A stretch of 17,530 nucleotides of DNA from Tritrichomonas foetus (GCA_001839685.1 MLAK01000711.1:9826-27355), one strand, 5' to 3'; counted from the stretch's first letter, positions 1 to 10,318 are shown. Notes: generated by a model from the sequence alone, not told the origin. Numbers and translations are program-made.

Positions 1-63
1 GAAGAACAGCATCAACAAATTGAAGAACAGCATCAACAAATCGACCAGCAGCATCAACAAAAT
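1..63 (+). repeat. 21-bp tandem repeat encoding EEQHQQI heptads
   Basis: Three in-frame copies of a 21-bp unit (1-21, 22-42, 43-63) encode EEQHQQI, EEQHQQI and DQQHQQN. The first two copies differ only in the last base. The array touches the window edge, so more copies may lie upstream. A seven-residue period fits a coiled coil or a polyampholyte tract. Confidence 0.85.
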
Positions 64-1983
64 GCAGAGGAACAGCAAATTCAAACTGAAAAACAATCAG
101 TCGAAGAGGCTCAAGGTCAAAATGAACAAGCTCTTGCAGAGGAACAGCAAAATCATGAACAGCATATTGAAGAGTTTGTCAAAGAAGAAAAATCAACGTC
201 TGTAGAAGAACCACAAAAAACCAACCAGCAAGTTGAAGAACAGTCACATCTAATCGAAGCACATATTCAACAACCAGAGGCCCATCAAATTCAAGCCGAA
301 GAAAACATTCCGAACTCTGAAATTGAAGTTCAAAGTCAAACAACAAATGATCCAATTATGACTGAAGAAAAGCTAGAAGATCACGCCTCTCATGTTCCAC
401 TTCCACCAGACAATGTTGATGAAGATGAACAACTCAAAGATGATACTCATAAAATCACACAAGAACAAGTTGAAGAATCTGTGGTTGAAAAAGCTGAGCA
501 AGAAGAAATTAAACCTCTTGAAGAAATTCACAATGAAGAAGTCCAACAACAATTTGTACATGAATCTGTCAACCCAGAAGAACATGATGAATCCAAAACA
601 GAAGAAGTCCAACAAGAAGAAGCAAAACCTGAAATATCCAATAATGAAGAAACTCCCTCAGGAGAAGCCAAACAAGATGAAATTGTCCATCAAGAACAAC
701 AAACAGAAGAACCTCAAAATGAAGAGCCAAGCCAAATGGAACCTCAAACTGAAGAACTAAAATCAGAAGAATCTAAGCCCGAAGAAGATAAACCAGTTGA
801 AGTTAAAACTGAAGAATCTAAACCCGAAGAAGTCAAACATGTTGAAATTAAGCATGAAGAACCAAAGAAAGAAAATGAACACCGACCAGTCACCCATGTC
901 CATCATATTGAGAAAACTGGTATAAACAATCTCCTTAGTCCACAATCTTCATCACCACGTCATAAAATTATCGCACCAGTCACTCCACTTTCACATGTTC
1001 AACTAAACGATCAATCAGAACATCATCAAGCTGTTTCACAAACAGCAACAACAACTACACCAACAACATCACAATCACCAACCGAAATTCATTCAACAAA
1101 ACCAGTGGGAATGTCTTCAATCCTTGTTGGTGAAGAAAAGAAACACGTTAAAAAGATCATGGCTGCGCCAAAAATCAAAAAGATTAACGCACTTGATCGA
1201 ATGCTCAACACTGATACGAATAATGCATCGCAATCATCACAAGGAGCAACAGTAAATACAAATAAAGTTTCGACATCATCAAATGTTGTCACCACATCTT
1301 CAAATGTAACACAACAAACCAATATTAACTCAAATAATTCAAATTCGGGTACAAACAATTCTAGTACCACAGCAACGGCACATACAGTTCAACAGAATGT
1401 AGGAAGTACACCAGAAGTAAAGAAACGAGTTGTTACAGCTCCTGCTGCTGTTTCTCGAAAGATTCAAACTCCAAAACTTCCAGATTGGCAAGTAAAGCTT
1501 GCAACAACATTTCTTATGACGACAGACATGAGCTGCACACTTGATGACGTCGATATGAGTAATTCAGAAAACCACGGTGGTCCAGGACCAGACATTGACC
1601 AAATCACCGAAGATACAACACGATGTGTCTGTAATTCGACACATGAAAGTGATGTAATGATTCAGTGTGATTGTTGTAAAAAGTGGCTTCATGAAGATTG
1701 TGTGAAATTGCTTAATTCTCGTGAAGTTGATCCATTTATTTGTATTTTTTGCCAGGCAGAAATGTCTAAAGCGGTAAAAGAATACATTAGAAAGAAATTG
1801 AATGCATTTGCACCAATAATTCAAAGATGCCAAAATGAATTACAATATGATATTAGACAGACACAACCAATTTGGGGAGAAATCATGGAAATTGTAAGGG
1901 ATTCACAAGAAGTGTTGAGAATGATTCCATTGTTCCTTCCAACGAGTGATAGATCTGAAGATCAATCTGATTTATATAAATGA
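1..1983 (+). CDS. PHD-finger protein with Glu/Gln-rich N-terminal region (5' end outside window)
   Basis: Frame 1 is open from the first base to the TGA at 1981-1983 (660 codons seen), so the Met at 358 is probably internal and the true start lies upstream. The first ~290 residues are very rich in Glu, Gln, Lys and Pro. A Ser/Thr/Asn/Gln low-complexity stretch follows (about 1000-1400). A PHD finger occupies residues ~542-584 (1624-1752): C-x-C, then QCDCC giving C-x2-C, HEDC giving H-x2-C, and a final C-x2-C. The block MIQCDCCKKWLHEDC, with Met before the second Cys pair and Trp before the His, resembles PHD fingers of the MLL5/SET3 type that bind methylated H3K4. Chromatin reading is therefore the inferred role, in the nucleus. 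A helical C-terminal tail of ~75 residues follows. No catalytic domain is visible in this part. The stop is directly preceded by TAAA. Confidence 0.85.
   Translation, partial: EEQHQQIEEQHQQIDQQHQQNAEEQQIQTEKQSVEEAQGQNEQALAEEQQNHEQHIEEFVKEEKSTSVEEPQKTNQQVEEQSHLIEAHIQQPEAHQIQAEENIPNSEIEVQSQTTNDPIMTEEKLEDHASHVPLPPDNVDEDEQLKDDTHKITQEQVEESVVEKAEQEEIKPLEEIHNEEVQQQFVHESVNPEEHDESKTEEVQQEEAKPEISNNEETPSGEAKQDEIVHQEQQTEEPQNEEPSQMEPQTEELKSEESKPEEDKPVEVKTEESKPEEVKHVEIKHEEPKKENEHRPVTHVHHIEKTGINNLLSPQSSSPRHKIIAPVTPLSHVQLNDQSEHHQAVSQTATTTTPTTSQSPTEIHSTKPVGMSSILVGEEKKHVKKIMAAPKIKKINALDRMLNTDTNNASQSSQGATVNTNKVSTSSNVVTTSSNVTQQTNINSNNSNSGTNNSSTTATAHTVQQNVGSTPEVKKRVVTAPAAVSRKIQTPKLPDWQVKLATTFLMTTDMSCTLDDVDMSNSENHGGPGPDIDQITEDTTRCVCNSTHESDVMIQCDCCKKWLHEDCVKLLNSREVDPFICIFCQAEMSKAVKEYIRKKLNAFAPIIQRCQNELQYDIRQTQPIWGEIMEIVRDSQEVLRMIPLFLPTSDRSEDQSDLYK
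766..870 (+). repeat. 45-bp imperfect tandem repeat (15-residue EESKPEE units)
   Basis: Two full 45-bp units (766-810 and 811-855) encode EESKPEEDKPVEVKT and EESKPEEVKHVEIKH. A third, partial unit starts at 856 with EEPKK. They stay in frame within the acidic region of the PHD-finger protein and look like local slippage or duplication. Confidence 0.8.
1977..1980 (+). terminator. Putative TAAA poly(A) signal at PHD-protein stop
   Basis: TAAA lies immediately before the TGA stop at 1981-1983. In trichomonads a UAAA tetranucleotide at or near the stop codon acts as the polyadenylation signal. A second TAAA follows about 25 nt downstream of the stop. Four bases in AT-rich DNA are weak evidence alone. 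Confidence 0.4.
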
Positions 1984-2386
1984 CCCAGTGATTAGAGGTA
2001 TTTGATAAAGAAAATCTAACAAAAATACTTTCTTTAATTATCTTTTATGAAAATAATAATAACTTTTATTTCAAATGGCATTAATGACCATAAATTGAAT
2101 ATAAGTTAGAAATAGTCTGATGGATGAAAATTAAAATACATTTTCAGTTTACTATTGGTCCTAATAATGATTTTTCCGTTAATTGTTGTGATCAATACAA
2201 TTAGCGTTTTCCATACAAACGAAATAATAATTGAAAAATTTAAACTTTTTCAATATATTTAATGATTAATTGTATACAAATATTGGCCGAATATTAACTG
2301 AAAATTGATGTGATATGATAAATTCTGAAATGAAATCACATTTGAATTGATCCATTCAATATTTCAAAGTGGATATATAACTTAAC
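1984..2386. other. Intergenic region upstream of the HECT gene, with three inverted repeats
   Basis: No gene is seen here. It must hold the 3' end of the PHD gene and the HECT promoter. Three dyads are stacked: TAATTGT/ACAATTA (2180-2186 and 2197-2203, 10-nt spacer), ATTGAAAAA/TTTTTCAAT (2230-2238 and 2246-2254, 7-nt spacer), and the perfect 10-bp palindrome TTGTATACAA (2270-2279). The only Inr-like TCAY(T/A) noted is TCACA at 2336-2340, 49 nt before the ATG, which is farther than at the other genes in this window. Confidence 0.6.
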
Positions 2387-5300
2387 ATGGGCGTGGGTGA
2401 ATCTACACCAACATCGTTATATGCAAATGCAAATTTGTTTGTAAATTCATCAAAATCTGCTTTTGAAACTTCTCTTGATGATCAAGCTTTTTCGATCAAA
2501 TTTACATCCCCACTATTTCACAAAACGAAATCACAAATTATGAAACCATATGAATATCCTAGTGATGATTTAATTGTTGATATTATCATATCTCCTACAA
2601 AATATACAATGTTCGATAATTCTAATGAAGCTGTTGAACGAGTAATTTTACCTCTTTTAAAGGGAAGCGATGATTCAAAACCAATAATTCACCAACTTTT
2701 ATTACAATTTTTTGCTTTTTTGAAAGATAGAAGTAAAATTTATTTAAAAAAACTCGAAAAGTATCAAGAAGTTTCTTTGGAAAATGATATAATTATGAAA
2801 AGAGAAATTCATAAAGCTCATCATTGGTACTCCTTTGATTTTAATTCACCATCCCAAACACTATCAATTGTTAAATCATTTTCAGAAATTTTTAAACTGA
2901 TTCCGCCGTCATTGAATCCAAATTTAGTTTTTCAACCTATTTATGAACAGCAATGTTTAGAAATGTCCCGTAATATGAAAGATGGGAAAAGCGTGATGAT
3001 ATCTGTTCTTTTTAGTTTATTTACTGGGAATATCTCTCTATTGATTCAATCTCTCATGTGTAGCTTTAATTTAAAGAAAGAAAAAATTGATTTTAAATAT
3101 TCAAGTATTTTTGAAAGTCTCCTAGAGATACCATTTGATTCTGTATCTTTTTTTCCAAAACAAAAACTAGAACCAATGTATTCAAAAATTGCTGAATATG
3201 CCATAAAAAATGAAACAATGTGCTCAAATGGGAAATATTTATTTATTGCAGAAGATGTAGGATTTATTTCGATATATTTTAATGGAATTCGAAAATCACA
3301 AAACAAAATCTCAAAGAAAAATCTTTTTATCACATGCAGTAATGGGTTTCTATATGCGACTGATTATGAAAATGAATATCTTTTTCAACAATACCCATTC
3401 ATTAAAATAGCTGAAAATTTATATAATACTGGAAGTTTATTTCACTCAAAGCATAAAATATCTTTTCCATGTTCAACTGATGGCAAATACATTTTCTCCT
3501 TATCAAAAAATAAAAAGATAAATGTTTTTTCACTCAATCCAGAAATTGTTTTTCATAGATCCATTGAATTATCAATTGGGGAAATGGTTTTAAAAGATCC
3601 ATATCATAATGAATTAATACCCAAAAATTCAGGGATATATACTAATGGAGTTTTCATTACATTTATAATCATAATATCTTGTTCAAACCATCATCAGAAA
3701 TTTTCTTATTTTGTCAGGAATTTTTCTGCATATTCAGGTGAGCATATGGGTGATAGGACATTTTCTCTCAACTATCCAATATCAACATTTTGTTATGATG
3801 TATCAAATAATTGTTTTTATGGTTTGAGTCAGACACAAACATCTATTAATATATTAAGATTCCCATATTTTGGACCAAAATCAATGGATTTAAATGGCTT
3901 GGATTCAATCAGCTCACCAAAAATATCATTAGAGACTATCGTTTTTAAATTTCAAAAATGTAAAACTACCGAAGAAATATTTATTACTACATATCAACTA
4001 ATAAACTATATGGTGGTACATATGTGTGGAGTATCTTTTAAAGAATATACATATGGGACGTTTTATGATTCTAAATTTGTTCGATTTTTTTCACCTGACA
4101 CCCTTTTTTTCAATGAAACTATTATAAAAGCCATAAAATTTTTCATGAAAGAAAAAAAGAACAAAATTGTTTTGTCTCTTCTTGGATTACTTCAAATTAA
4201 TATTTCCAACTCTGATCTAACTAATCCTCATATTGAAGAATATTTGGAGTTATTTAAAACAATTTTAAATAATACTGGGTTCAATGTTCAACACCGAACA
4301 GTATGTTTTATAATAGTTTCCTGTTTTAAAAAATTATTTGACAATAGAATTCACCAAATACCATTATTTTTTGAAAAAATATTAAAGCAAGATAACAATT
4401 TCATAATATATGCAACTAGAATGATAAAAGAATCAGGTTTATTGCCGTATTGTTTTTCTTTTGAAAAATGCAAAAATTATTTTTCGAAAATATTTGCGAA
4501 AATTGTTCAAAATAGCTATATAACTTTTATTGAACTTGAGATTATTGACAACTATCAATATTGTTTAGTTCAAACATTCACAGATATCTTTTTATCTGAG
4601 AAAGGAATGATTCCAAAGAAGAAAATACTTATTCAAAATTTATTTATTCTTTATTCAACAATAATAGTGCCAAAATATATAGAATATATCAAAGATTCTG
4701 ATATTATAAATGATGATTTTACTCTAATTATTCGAAAATTTATGTTTCTTATCCAACCAAATCTGAAATATACAATAATAGCCCATTCAATTATAAAAGA
4801 TTTTTATATTTTATTGTTGCATGTTTTTAAGAAAATTAAAGGCAAGCCAATGATTGATAATGATAATTTTACATTTTATTATTCTGTATTATTTGAAGTT
4901 TTAAATATATTCGTTCAATGTAATGCATCTATATTAAAAGGAGGGAAAGAGGTTCATAATTGCTCTGATTTTTTGTGGATAAGACAACCACTTGTTGATG
5001 CGAAAATGTCAGCAGATGCATTTGATTCTACTTCATGTACGATATTTGATCATAAAATTACCGAAGAATTTAATAAGTTAATTAATCTAACTGATGAAAC
5101 ACTTCTTAGATTTCTCAAAGATTCGATCAAAGATTTAAATCCAGATGCTCTTGATAAATTATATGAAAATTATCCTAATATCCTAACAAAACATTTATCC
5201 CAAAAAGAAAAGCAATTAGAAAGGATATTATTCATATTATTTACAAAATACTATGGATATCAAAAAGAAATAAAAGAATTTTTGGAAGATAATGTACCAA

Positions 5301-8300
5301 ATGATCAAACCAGAGAAATAATGAAAAATATTTATAAAATTCGTTCTAAAAGGAGAGAAATTCTACAACAAATTAAAAGCATTTCTCAAGCTCAAGAAGA
5401 AACATTTTTCGAAGATCTTATACAAAAAGCAATATATTTACTTTTAATGGACTTTAAATCGATAAAACCTACAGATATTCTCAAAAACGTAAATGCATTT
5501 TTGTTTTCAAAACATATGATGCAGGAAATTTATGATATGATTAGTGCTGCTGACAGAGCAAGATCAGCTATCCAGGATGGCATTGAATATACAGAAAAAA
5601 TGATTAATAGCGATTTGCAGACAACTATCACCACATTTGTTTTTGATTACATGTTCGTTCATAAAGTTATTGATAGGTATGTTCGCTATATAGATTCCAA
5701 ATCAGCTCCTAAAACAATCACATTTGTCACAAAAGAATTCATTTCAAATGAATTTTTGATTTTTTATTTTAAATATCTTGTTTCTTTAGTCAAAAGTAAA
5801 TCCCCATTATTACAATCACAAATTCTGAAAATTTTGAAAATAATTAGGGAAAAAGAACTCCCAAGTTCATTTACAATATTAGTATTATTTATTATTCAAT
5901 ATTATTCGTTAACTGAAATTGACAGGGTTGCAGAAATAGTATTTTTTGATAAAAATAAATTTGATGTTCCATTAATTAGGATGGCTGTTAAATCTAAAAT
6001 ACCGATCTCTTTCGATATTTGGAACATTACTGAACGAATAAGAATCGACAATTTAGTAACTCATTCATATTTTGAACTATTGTATGAAATGCTAGAAAAT
6101 ACACACGAAAAAATCAAAGTGTATTTATACATTATCAAATCAATCGCCAATATTTGTATAGGAAAATTTAAAAAGTATTCCAAAAACAAAAATATTGATG
6201 AAATTTATTCGATTTGTGAAGAATATATTCAGTTATGTAGAAGATCACTATGCGATGAAATATTCATAAATTTATTGGAATCTATTTTAATAAAACCTGA
6301 CAGTGCTGATAATTTGGTAAATAATGAAAAAGGAAAATCAACAGGATTTACTATTCAAAATCGTCATAAGCCGAAATATCTTGCAGCAGTATTTTCTATT
6401 CTATCAGATTCATACGATTATAAACACATCAATTCTTTAGTAAAATGTTCAACATCGAATTTGAATTATTATTTATCAAGTGTTGAATGTAGTGGAAAGT
6501 ATCATGTATGGTCTTTACCAATTACGGCCAAAACAAGTGCACATATTATTGATGAAGTAGATCTAATACCAATAAGTCAATATCCTTTTCTCCTAGAACT
6601 TTATCCACATTATCAAAATATTATTCCTTATATTGTAAAAACTCTAAATAATCAAACAGCTAGTCCACATATATTTTACATTTATCAAAGTTTCAAACTT
6701 TATTTAACTGATCCACGATTCTTAAAAGATTTTGTTTCATATAACCAAAATCTGAAGTTAAATAGTTTCTCATTTTGGAATACCGCATCATCATTCTTCA
6801 AGACAATAATGTCTTGCCCTATCGTAAAATCTAGTGATTTTGATTTCACATTATGTTCAGATGAAAAAGACAATATAAAAATTGGAAAATATTTTATTGA
6901 ATCAACCAGTGATTTTCATTTTCTCTTTTCTCAAACAATATTTGAGGAATCCAAATTAGTTATTGATGTTGAAAATGGTAGTATAAATGTTGGAATACAT
7001 TCACTTTCATTATATCCTTTTAATTTGCATATATGTGGATTTGAAAAGAATTCGATCTATTTTAATGAGTTTCCAATTCTCAAAACAGACTGTGAGCCAA
7101 ATGTTATCATATATGATCCCCATGAATTTGTTATATCATTTATGAAAGATAAACAAGTCTTACATCAAATGGAAGTACCTCCATCATCATATACTTTTTT
7201 TATCATAATAAAAGGTCAAACTAAGCTCAACTATAGAATAAAAGTTTTGGAAAATTGTTCAGAATCTGATGATGATATTGGTGAAGATGCAAAAGAATTT
7301 TTAACATGTGAAAACAGTATTTCAATAATTGAATATCCTAAAGAGGTCTTAGAAGCCATTGGAACATCTTTAAATACTTCGTTAACAACAGACAAAGTAC
7401 CAACATTTCAATCATGTGATGTTCAAAAATTATCAAGTTTGAGACCATTTGGGATCTTTAATCCAAAGATTCGTAACTCAATTACTTCCAAAACTCAAGA
7501 ATTTCTGTTGAAAGAATTATATATATCGATGAAAACTGAGCTAATGACACAAACATTTTTAAACTCTTTGAATAATGTTGGCAATGCATTGGAATTATTT
7601 AGGTTGTCACGTCAACGATTAGTTGAAATAATGACATCGTTATTGCATTTAATTGAACCTCTTAATTTTGATACATCAATTGTTGATTTTTCTTATAATG
7701 TATTTGCCAAAAAGCCAATAACATTCGAGTTTCGATGTATTGAAAATATAATATCATATTTTGAACCAAATAAATTAATTAAACATTGGTTAAAAATTTT
7801 AAAAATTCAATTTTCCCAAGTTGACTTTCATTTTGCTAAAGTTTCTAGTATAACAACTTTAGTTTATAATCTTCAGTCATTTGGAGAGTCGAGAGTGGTA
7901 TCTGTACAAGATTCAAATGCATTTCTAGTCTTTCGATTAGGATTTGGAATCAATAGTAATCCAATTGCCACATGTGGAACTGATATTCTTACATCAAATA
8001 ATATTCTTTATATAAAAGGAAACAGTTTCCAAATCCAAAAATCAGAACTTGCAACTGATGAAACAATAATTGTCATCCCGATATTTCAAAATCCAAATCT
8101 TTCATTGTTTAATTCTTTTGTTGAACTCGCTGTAACATTCAAATATTTTATATTATATTTAGCCGAGCAAACAGGAGAAATAGATTCATTTACACTGAAA
8201 GAAATAAAGCACACTGTTTATCGACTTTTTATCGACGCATTTGATTCAGAATCACCTTTTTTCTATACATATTCAAATGCAGTTTTACAATTTTTGAAGA

Positions 8301-10318
8301 CACAAATACCATTATGCTCAAATGATCTTGATGCAGATATGGCAAAACCTTTATCTTTATTTGCTCTTTATTCAAAGCATGATTCATTTATTAGTCACTT
8401 TTTAAATGAAATTAGAATAATTTGGGATGAAAAAGCACTACTACCATTAAAATCATATTTTCCACAATTTTTAACAGAAGAAGATCTTCATCAGCTTGAA
8501 AGTTTGGATAAAAGCCAAATAAAATGGGAAATACCATCATCAAAGTTCCCAGAATTCATTGACAAAACATCTGACAAACAATCTATTATGAATGTAGTTT
8601 TACAATTATTGAAACCTCGGAATACAATCAAAGGTTTTCCTTTTCAATTTTTACTTCATTTTTGGGCAAAATTTACATCTCAATTCCCTCCATTTGAGAA
8701 AAAAATAATCAATCATAACAAATTTGCGATCAAATTTATTTACTACCATCCAACAGAATATGAATTTGTTTTTAAATCACAAACACCTCCAAAATTTACT
8801 ATTAAAGATGAAACATTAGATGGATATGACATTATCATTGAAAGTAATTCCAATAATATTGAAAAAGAGAAATTTGTGATATTTTCCAAAACTCCTGTGG
8901 ATACTAGTCAATTTATTTTTGACCATAGGGAGAGATTTTCAAGTGATATAATGGCACTATTTGTAAAATGGGATTTGAATGATGATGAAAAATTAATAAA
9001 ATTTTGTAATATAGAAGATTTAATGGCACCTTCATTGCCTCTTACAATCTCAGTCCAAAGATTAATCTCTTATAATTTACCTCATTTTCCTTCAGTACTT
9101 TCTATTAGGTATCTTCTTTTAAAAATATTAAATTGGCTTTTCTTTTCTGAAAAAGTAGAAATACCTAATGAATATAAAATATTATATGATTCTTTATCGT
9201 TTCCAATGAGAATGAAAATGTTTCGCCAAATAATTGAACAAAGATCAAACAATCTTTCCATTGAATTGACTATTAGCCGTAAACTTGCATTTGATGTTCG
9301 AAATGGACTTAGTAATAGTGTTGAACAAACAATTGTTGGTCAAATTTCAAAGTACTATAAGGACCCCAAATATTTTCGGAGACTTGGTGAAAAGCCATGG
9401 GTAGTTTCATTTGAAAATGAAAGAGGTGTTGATGGTGGTGGACCTGCAAGAGAACTTGTGACAGAAGCTGCTGTTGACATGATGTCCCCTCAATGCGGAA
9501 TTTTCAGCGATACAAAAGCACATTTCTTTGTACCAATAGGTAGAGTTACTGACCCTAATATATATCGATTTGTTGGTGCCCTTCTTGGAATAATAGTTAG
9601 AAATGCATTGATTCAAGATTTCCGTTTTCCATATTTCTTTTGGAAATATTTATGTGGAAAGGATACAATATCAATAGATGATATATACTCCTTTGATTCA
9701 TCTTATAAAGATCATATTGAAAATTTAATGAATATTGATGAAGAAAATTTTGATCCAGAAATGACATTTGTTGAAACTGATTTTCACGGAAATCAAATTC
9801 AACTGAAACCAGGAAAAGTAACATATGAAACTCGAGATGAGTTTATCCTACTCTCAAACCAATTTAGGATATCTGAAGTTTTAACCAATATGCAATATAT
9901 AAAAGATGGATTTTATGAAAATATTGATGTAAAACCACCTTATTATATAACACCAAGATTATTGGAGTTTTCAGTTTGTGGAACCAAAAAAATATCTTAC
10001 AAAAAATTGATAAAAATGATAAAATTTGATGGTGTCAAATATGCACAGCGCAAAATATTTTTGGATGTACTTAAAGAATTTGATTATGAAGACCGTTCCA
10101 AACTCCTGAAATTTGTAACAGGACGAGTTAGATTACCTATGGTCATTACAAGTGAATTTTTATTCACAGTTGATTATCTTTATGGTGAAAATAATGGTTT
10201 GCCAAAGGCATCATCATGTTTTCTTCAGTTCCATCTTCCAGAGTATTCTAGTTTAGAAATTGCACAAAAGATGATTAAAATTGCTATCGAGTTTTCTGGA
10301 ACCTTTGAAAACAAATAA
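2387..10318 (+). CDS. Giant HECT-type E3 ubiquitin-protein ligase (2643 aa)
   Basis: Takes ubiquitin from an E2 onto its own Cys and passes it to substrates. The HECT domain covers about residues 2300-2643: ERGVDGGGPAREL near its start and the catalytic block LPKASSCFLQFHLPEYSS, with Cys2611 as acceptor (codon 10217-10219). The conserved Phe four residues from the C terminus, used in ubiquitin transfer by HECT ligases, is present (FENK end). Residues ~275-490 contain spaced NGKYLF, DGKYIF and NNCFYG strands like a divergent beta-propeller. The rest is largely helical, armadillo/HEAT-like by appearance, with a beta-rich stretch around 1520-1620. The N terminus MGVGEST fits an N-myristoylation consensus. 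The ATG is the first in frame: an in-frame TAA lies at 2378-2380. No intron is visible. Known giant HECT proteins (HERC, HECTD families) have comparable sizes, but I cannot assign a subfamily, and the substrates are unknown. Confidence 0.93.
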   Translation: MGVGESTPTSLYANANLFVNSSKSAFETSLDDQAFSIKFTSPLFHKTKSQIMKPYEYPSDDLIVDIIISPTKYTMFDNSNEAVERVILPLLKGSDDSKPIIHQLLLQFFAFLKDRSKIYLKKLEKYQEVSLENDIIMKREIHKAHHWYSFDFNSPSQTLSIVKSFSEIFKLIPPSLNPNLVFQPIYEQQCLEMSRNMKDGKSVMISVLFSLFTGNISLLIQSLMCSFNLKKEKIDFKYSSIFESLLEIPFDSVSFFPKQKLEPMYSKIAEYAIKNETMCSNGKYLFIAEDVGFISIYFNGIRKSQNKISKKNLFITCSNGFLYATDYENEYLFQQYPFIKIAENLYNTGSLFHSKHKISFPCSTDGKYIFSLSKNKKINVFSLNPEIVFHRSIELSIGEMVLKDPYHNELIPKNSGIYTNGVFITFIIIISCSNHHQKFSYFVRNFSAYSGEHMGDRTFSLNYPISTFCYDVSNNCFYGLSQTQTSINILRFPYFGPKSMDLNGLDSISSPKISLETIVFKFQKCKTTEEIFITTYQLINYMVVHMCGVSFKEYTYGTFYDSKFVRFFSPDTLFFNETIIKAIKFFMKEKKNKIVLSLLGLLQINISNSDLTNPHIEEYLELFKTILNNTGFNVQHRTVCFIIVSCFKKLFDNRIHQIPLFFEKILKQDNNFIIYATRMIKESGLLPYCFSFEKCKNYFSKIFAKIVQNSYITFIELEIIDNYQYCLVQTFTDIFLSEKGMIPKKKILIQNLFILYSTIIVPKYIEYIKDSDIINDDFTLIIRKFMFLIQPNLKYTIIAHSIIKDFYILLLHVFKKIKGKPMIDNDNFTFYYSVLFEVLNIFVQCNASILKGGKEVHNCSDFLWIRQPLVDAKMSADAFDSTSCTIFDHKITEEFNKLINLTDETLLRFLKDSIKDLNPDALDKLYENYPNILTKHLSQKEKQLERILFILFTKYYGYQKEIKEFLEDNVPNDQTREIMKNIYKIRSKRREILQQIKSISQAQEETFFEDLIQKAIYLLLMDFKSIKPTDILKNVNAFLFSKHMMQEIYDMISAADRARSAIQDGIEYTEKMINSDLQTTITTFVFDYMFVHKVIDRYVRYIDSKSAPKTITFVTKEFISNEFLIFYFKYLVSLVKSKSPLLQSQILKILKIIREKELPSSFTILVLFIIQYYSLTEIDRVAEIVFFDKNKFDVPLIRMAVKSKIPISFDIWNITERIRIDNLVTHSYFELLYEMLENTHEKIKVYLYIIKSIANICIGKFKKYSKNKNIDEIYSICEEYIQLCRRSLCDEIFINLLESILIKPDSADNLVNNEKGKSTGFTIQNRHKPKYLAAVFSILSDSYDYKHINSLVKCSTSNLNYYLSSVECSGKYHVWSLPITAKTSAHIIDEVDLIPISQYPFLLELYPHYQNIIPYIVKTLNNQTASPHIFYIYQSFKLYLTDPRFLKDFVSYNQNLKLNSFSFWNTASSFFKTIMSCPIVKSSDFDFTLCSDEKDNIKIGKYFIESTSDFHFLFSQTIFEESKLVIDVENGSINVGIHSLSLYPFNLHICGFEKNSIYFNEFPILKTDCEPNVIIYDPHEFVISFMKDKQVLHQMEVPPSSYTFFIIIKGQTKLNYRIKVLENCSESDDDIGEDAKEFLTCENSISIIEYPKEVLEAIGTSLNTSLTTDKVPTFQSCDVQKLSSLRPFGIFNPKIRNSITSKTQEFLLKELYISMKTELMTQTFLNSLNNVGNALELFRLSRQRLVEIMTSLLHLIEPLNFDTSIVDFSYNVFAKKPITFEFRCIENIISYFEPNKLIKHWLKILKIQFSQVDFHFAKVSSITTLVYNLQSFGESRVVSVQDSNAFLVFRLGFGINSNPIATCGTDILTSNNILYIKGNSFQIQKSELATDETIIVIPIFQNPNLSLFNSFVELAVTFKYFILYLAEQTGEIDSFTLKEIKHTVYRLFIDAFDSESPFFYTYSNAVLQFLKTQIPLCSNDLDADMAKPLSLFALYSKHDSFISHFLNEIRIIWDEKALLPLKSYFPQFLTEEDLHQLESLDKSQIKWEIPSSKFPEFIDKTSDKQSIMNVVLQLLKPRNTIKGFPFQFLLHFWAKFTSQFPPFEKKIINHNKFAIKFIYYHPTEYEFVFKSQTPPKFTIKDETLDGYDIIIESNSNNIEKEKFVIFSKTPVDTSQFIFDHRERFSSDIMALFVKWDLNDDEKLIKFCNIEDLMAPSLPLTISVQRLISYNLPHFPSVLSIRYLLLKILNWLFFSEKVEIPNEYKILYDSLSFPMRMKMFRQIIEQRSNNLSIELTISRKLAFDVRNGLSNSVEQTIVGQISKYYKDPKYFRRLGEKPWVVSFENERGVDGGGPARELVTEAAVDMMSPQCGIFSDTKAHFFVPIGRVTDPNIYRFVGALLGIIVRNALIQDFRFPYFFWKYLCGKDTISIDDIYSFDSSYKDHIENLMNIDEENFDPEMTFVETDFHGNQIQLKPGKVTYETRDEFILLSNQFRISEVLTNMQYIKDGFYENIDVKPPYYITPRLLEFSVCGTKKISYKKLIKMIKFDGVKYAQRKIFLDVLKEFDYEDRSKLLKFVTGRVRLPMVITSEFLFTVDYLYGENNGLPKASSCFLQFHLPEYSSLEIAQKMIKIAIEFSGTFENK

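Noticed and set aside
358..360. Met at 358 as start of the PHD-finger protein
   Set aside because: The same frame is open, with the same Glu/Gln-rich composition and in-frame repeats, back to base 1, and no Inr was seen just upstream.
373..945. Minus-strand Phe-rich ORFs (about 373-615 and 763-945)
   Set aside because: They are reverse readings of the Glu/Lys-rich repeats, giving Phe/Leu-rich pseudo-membrane proteins.
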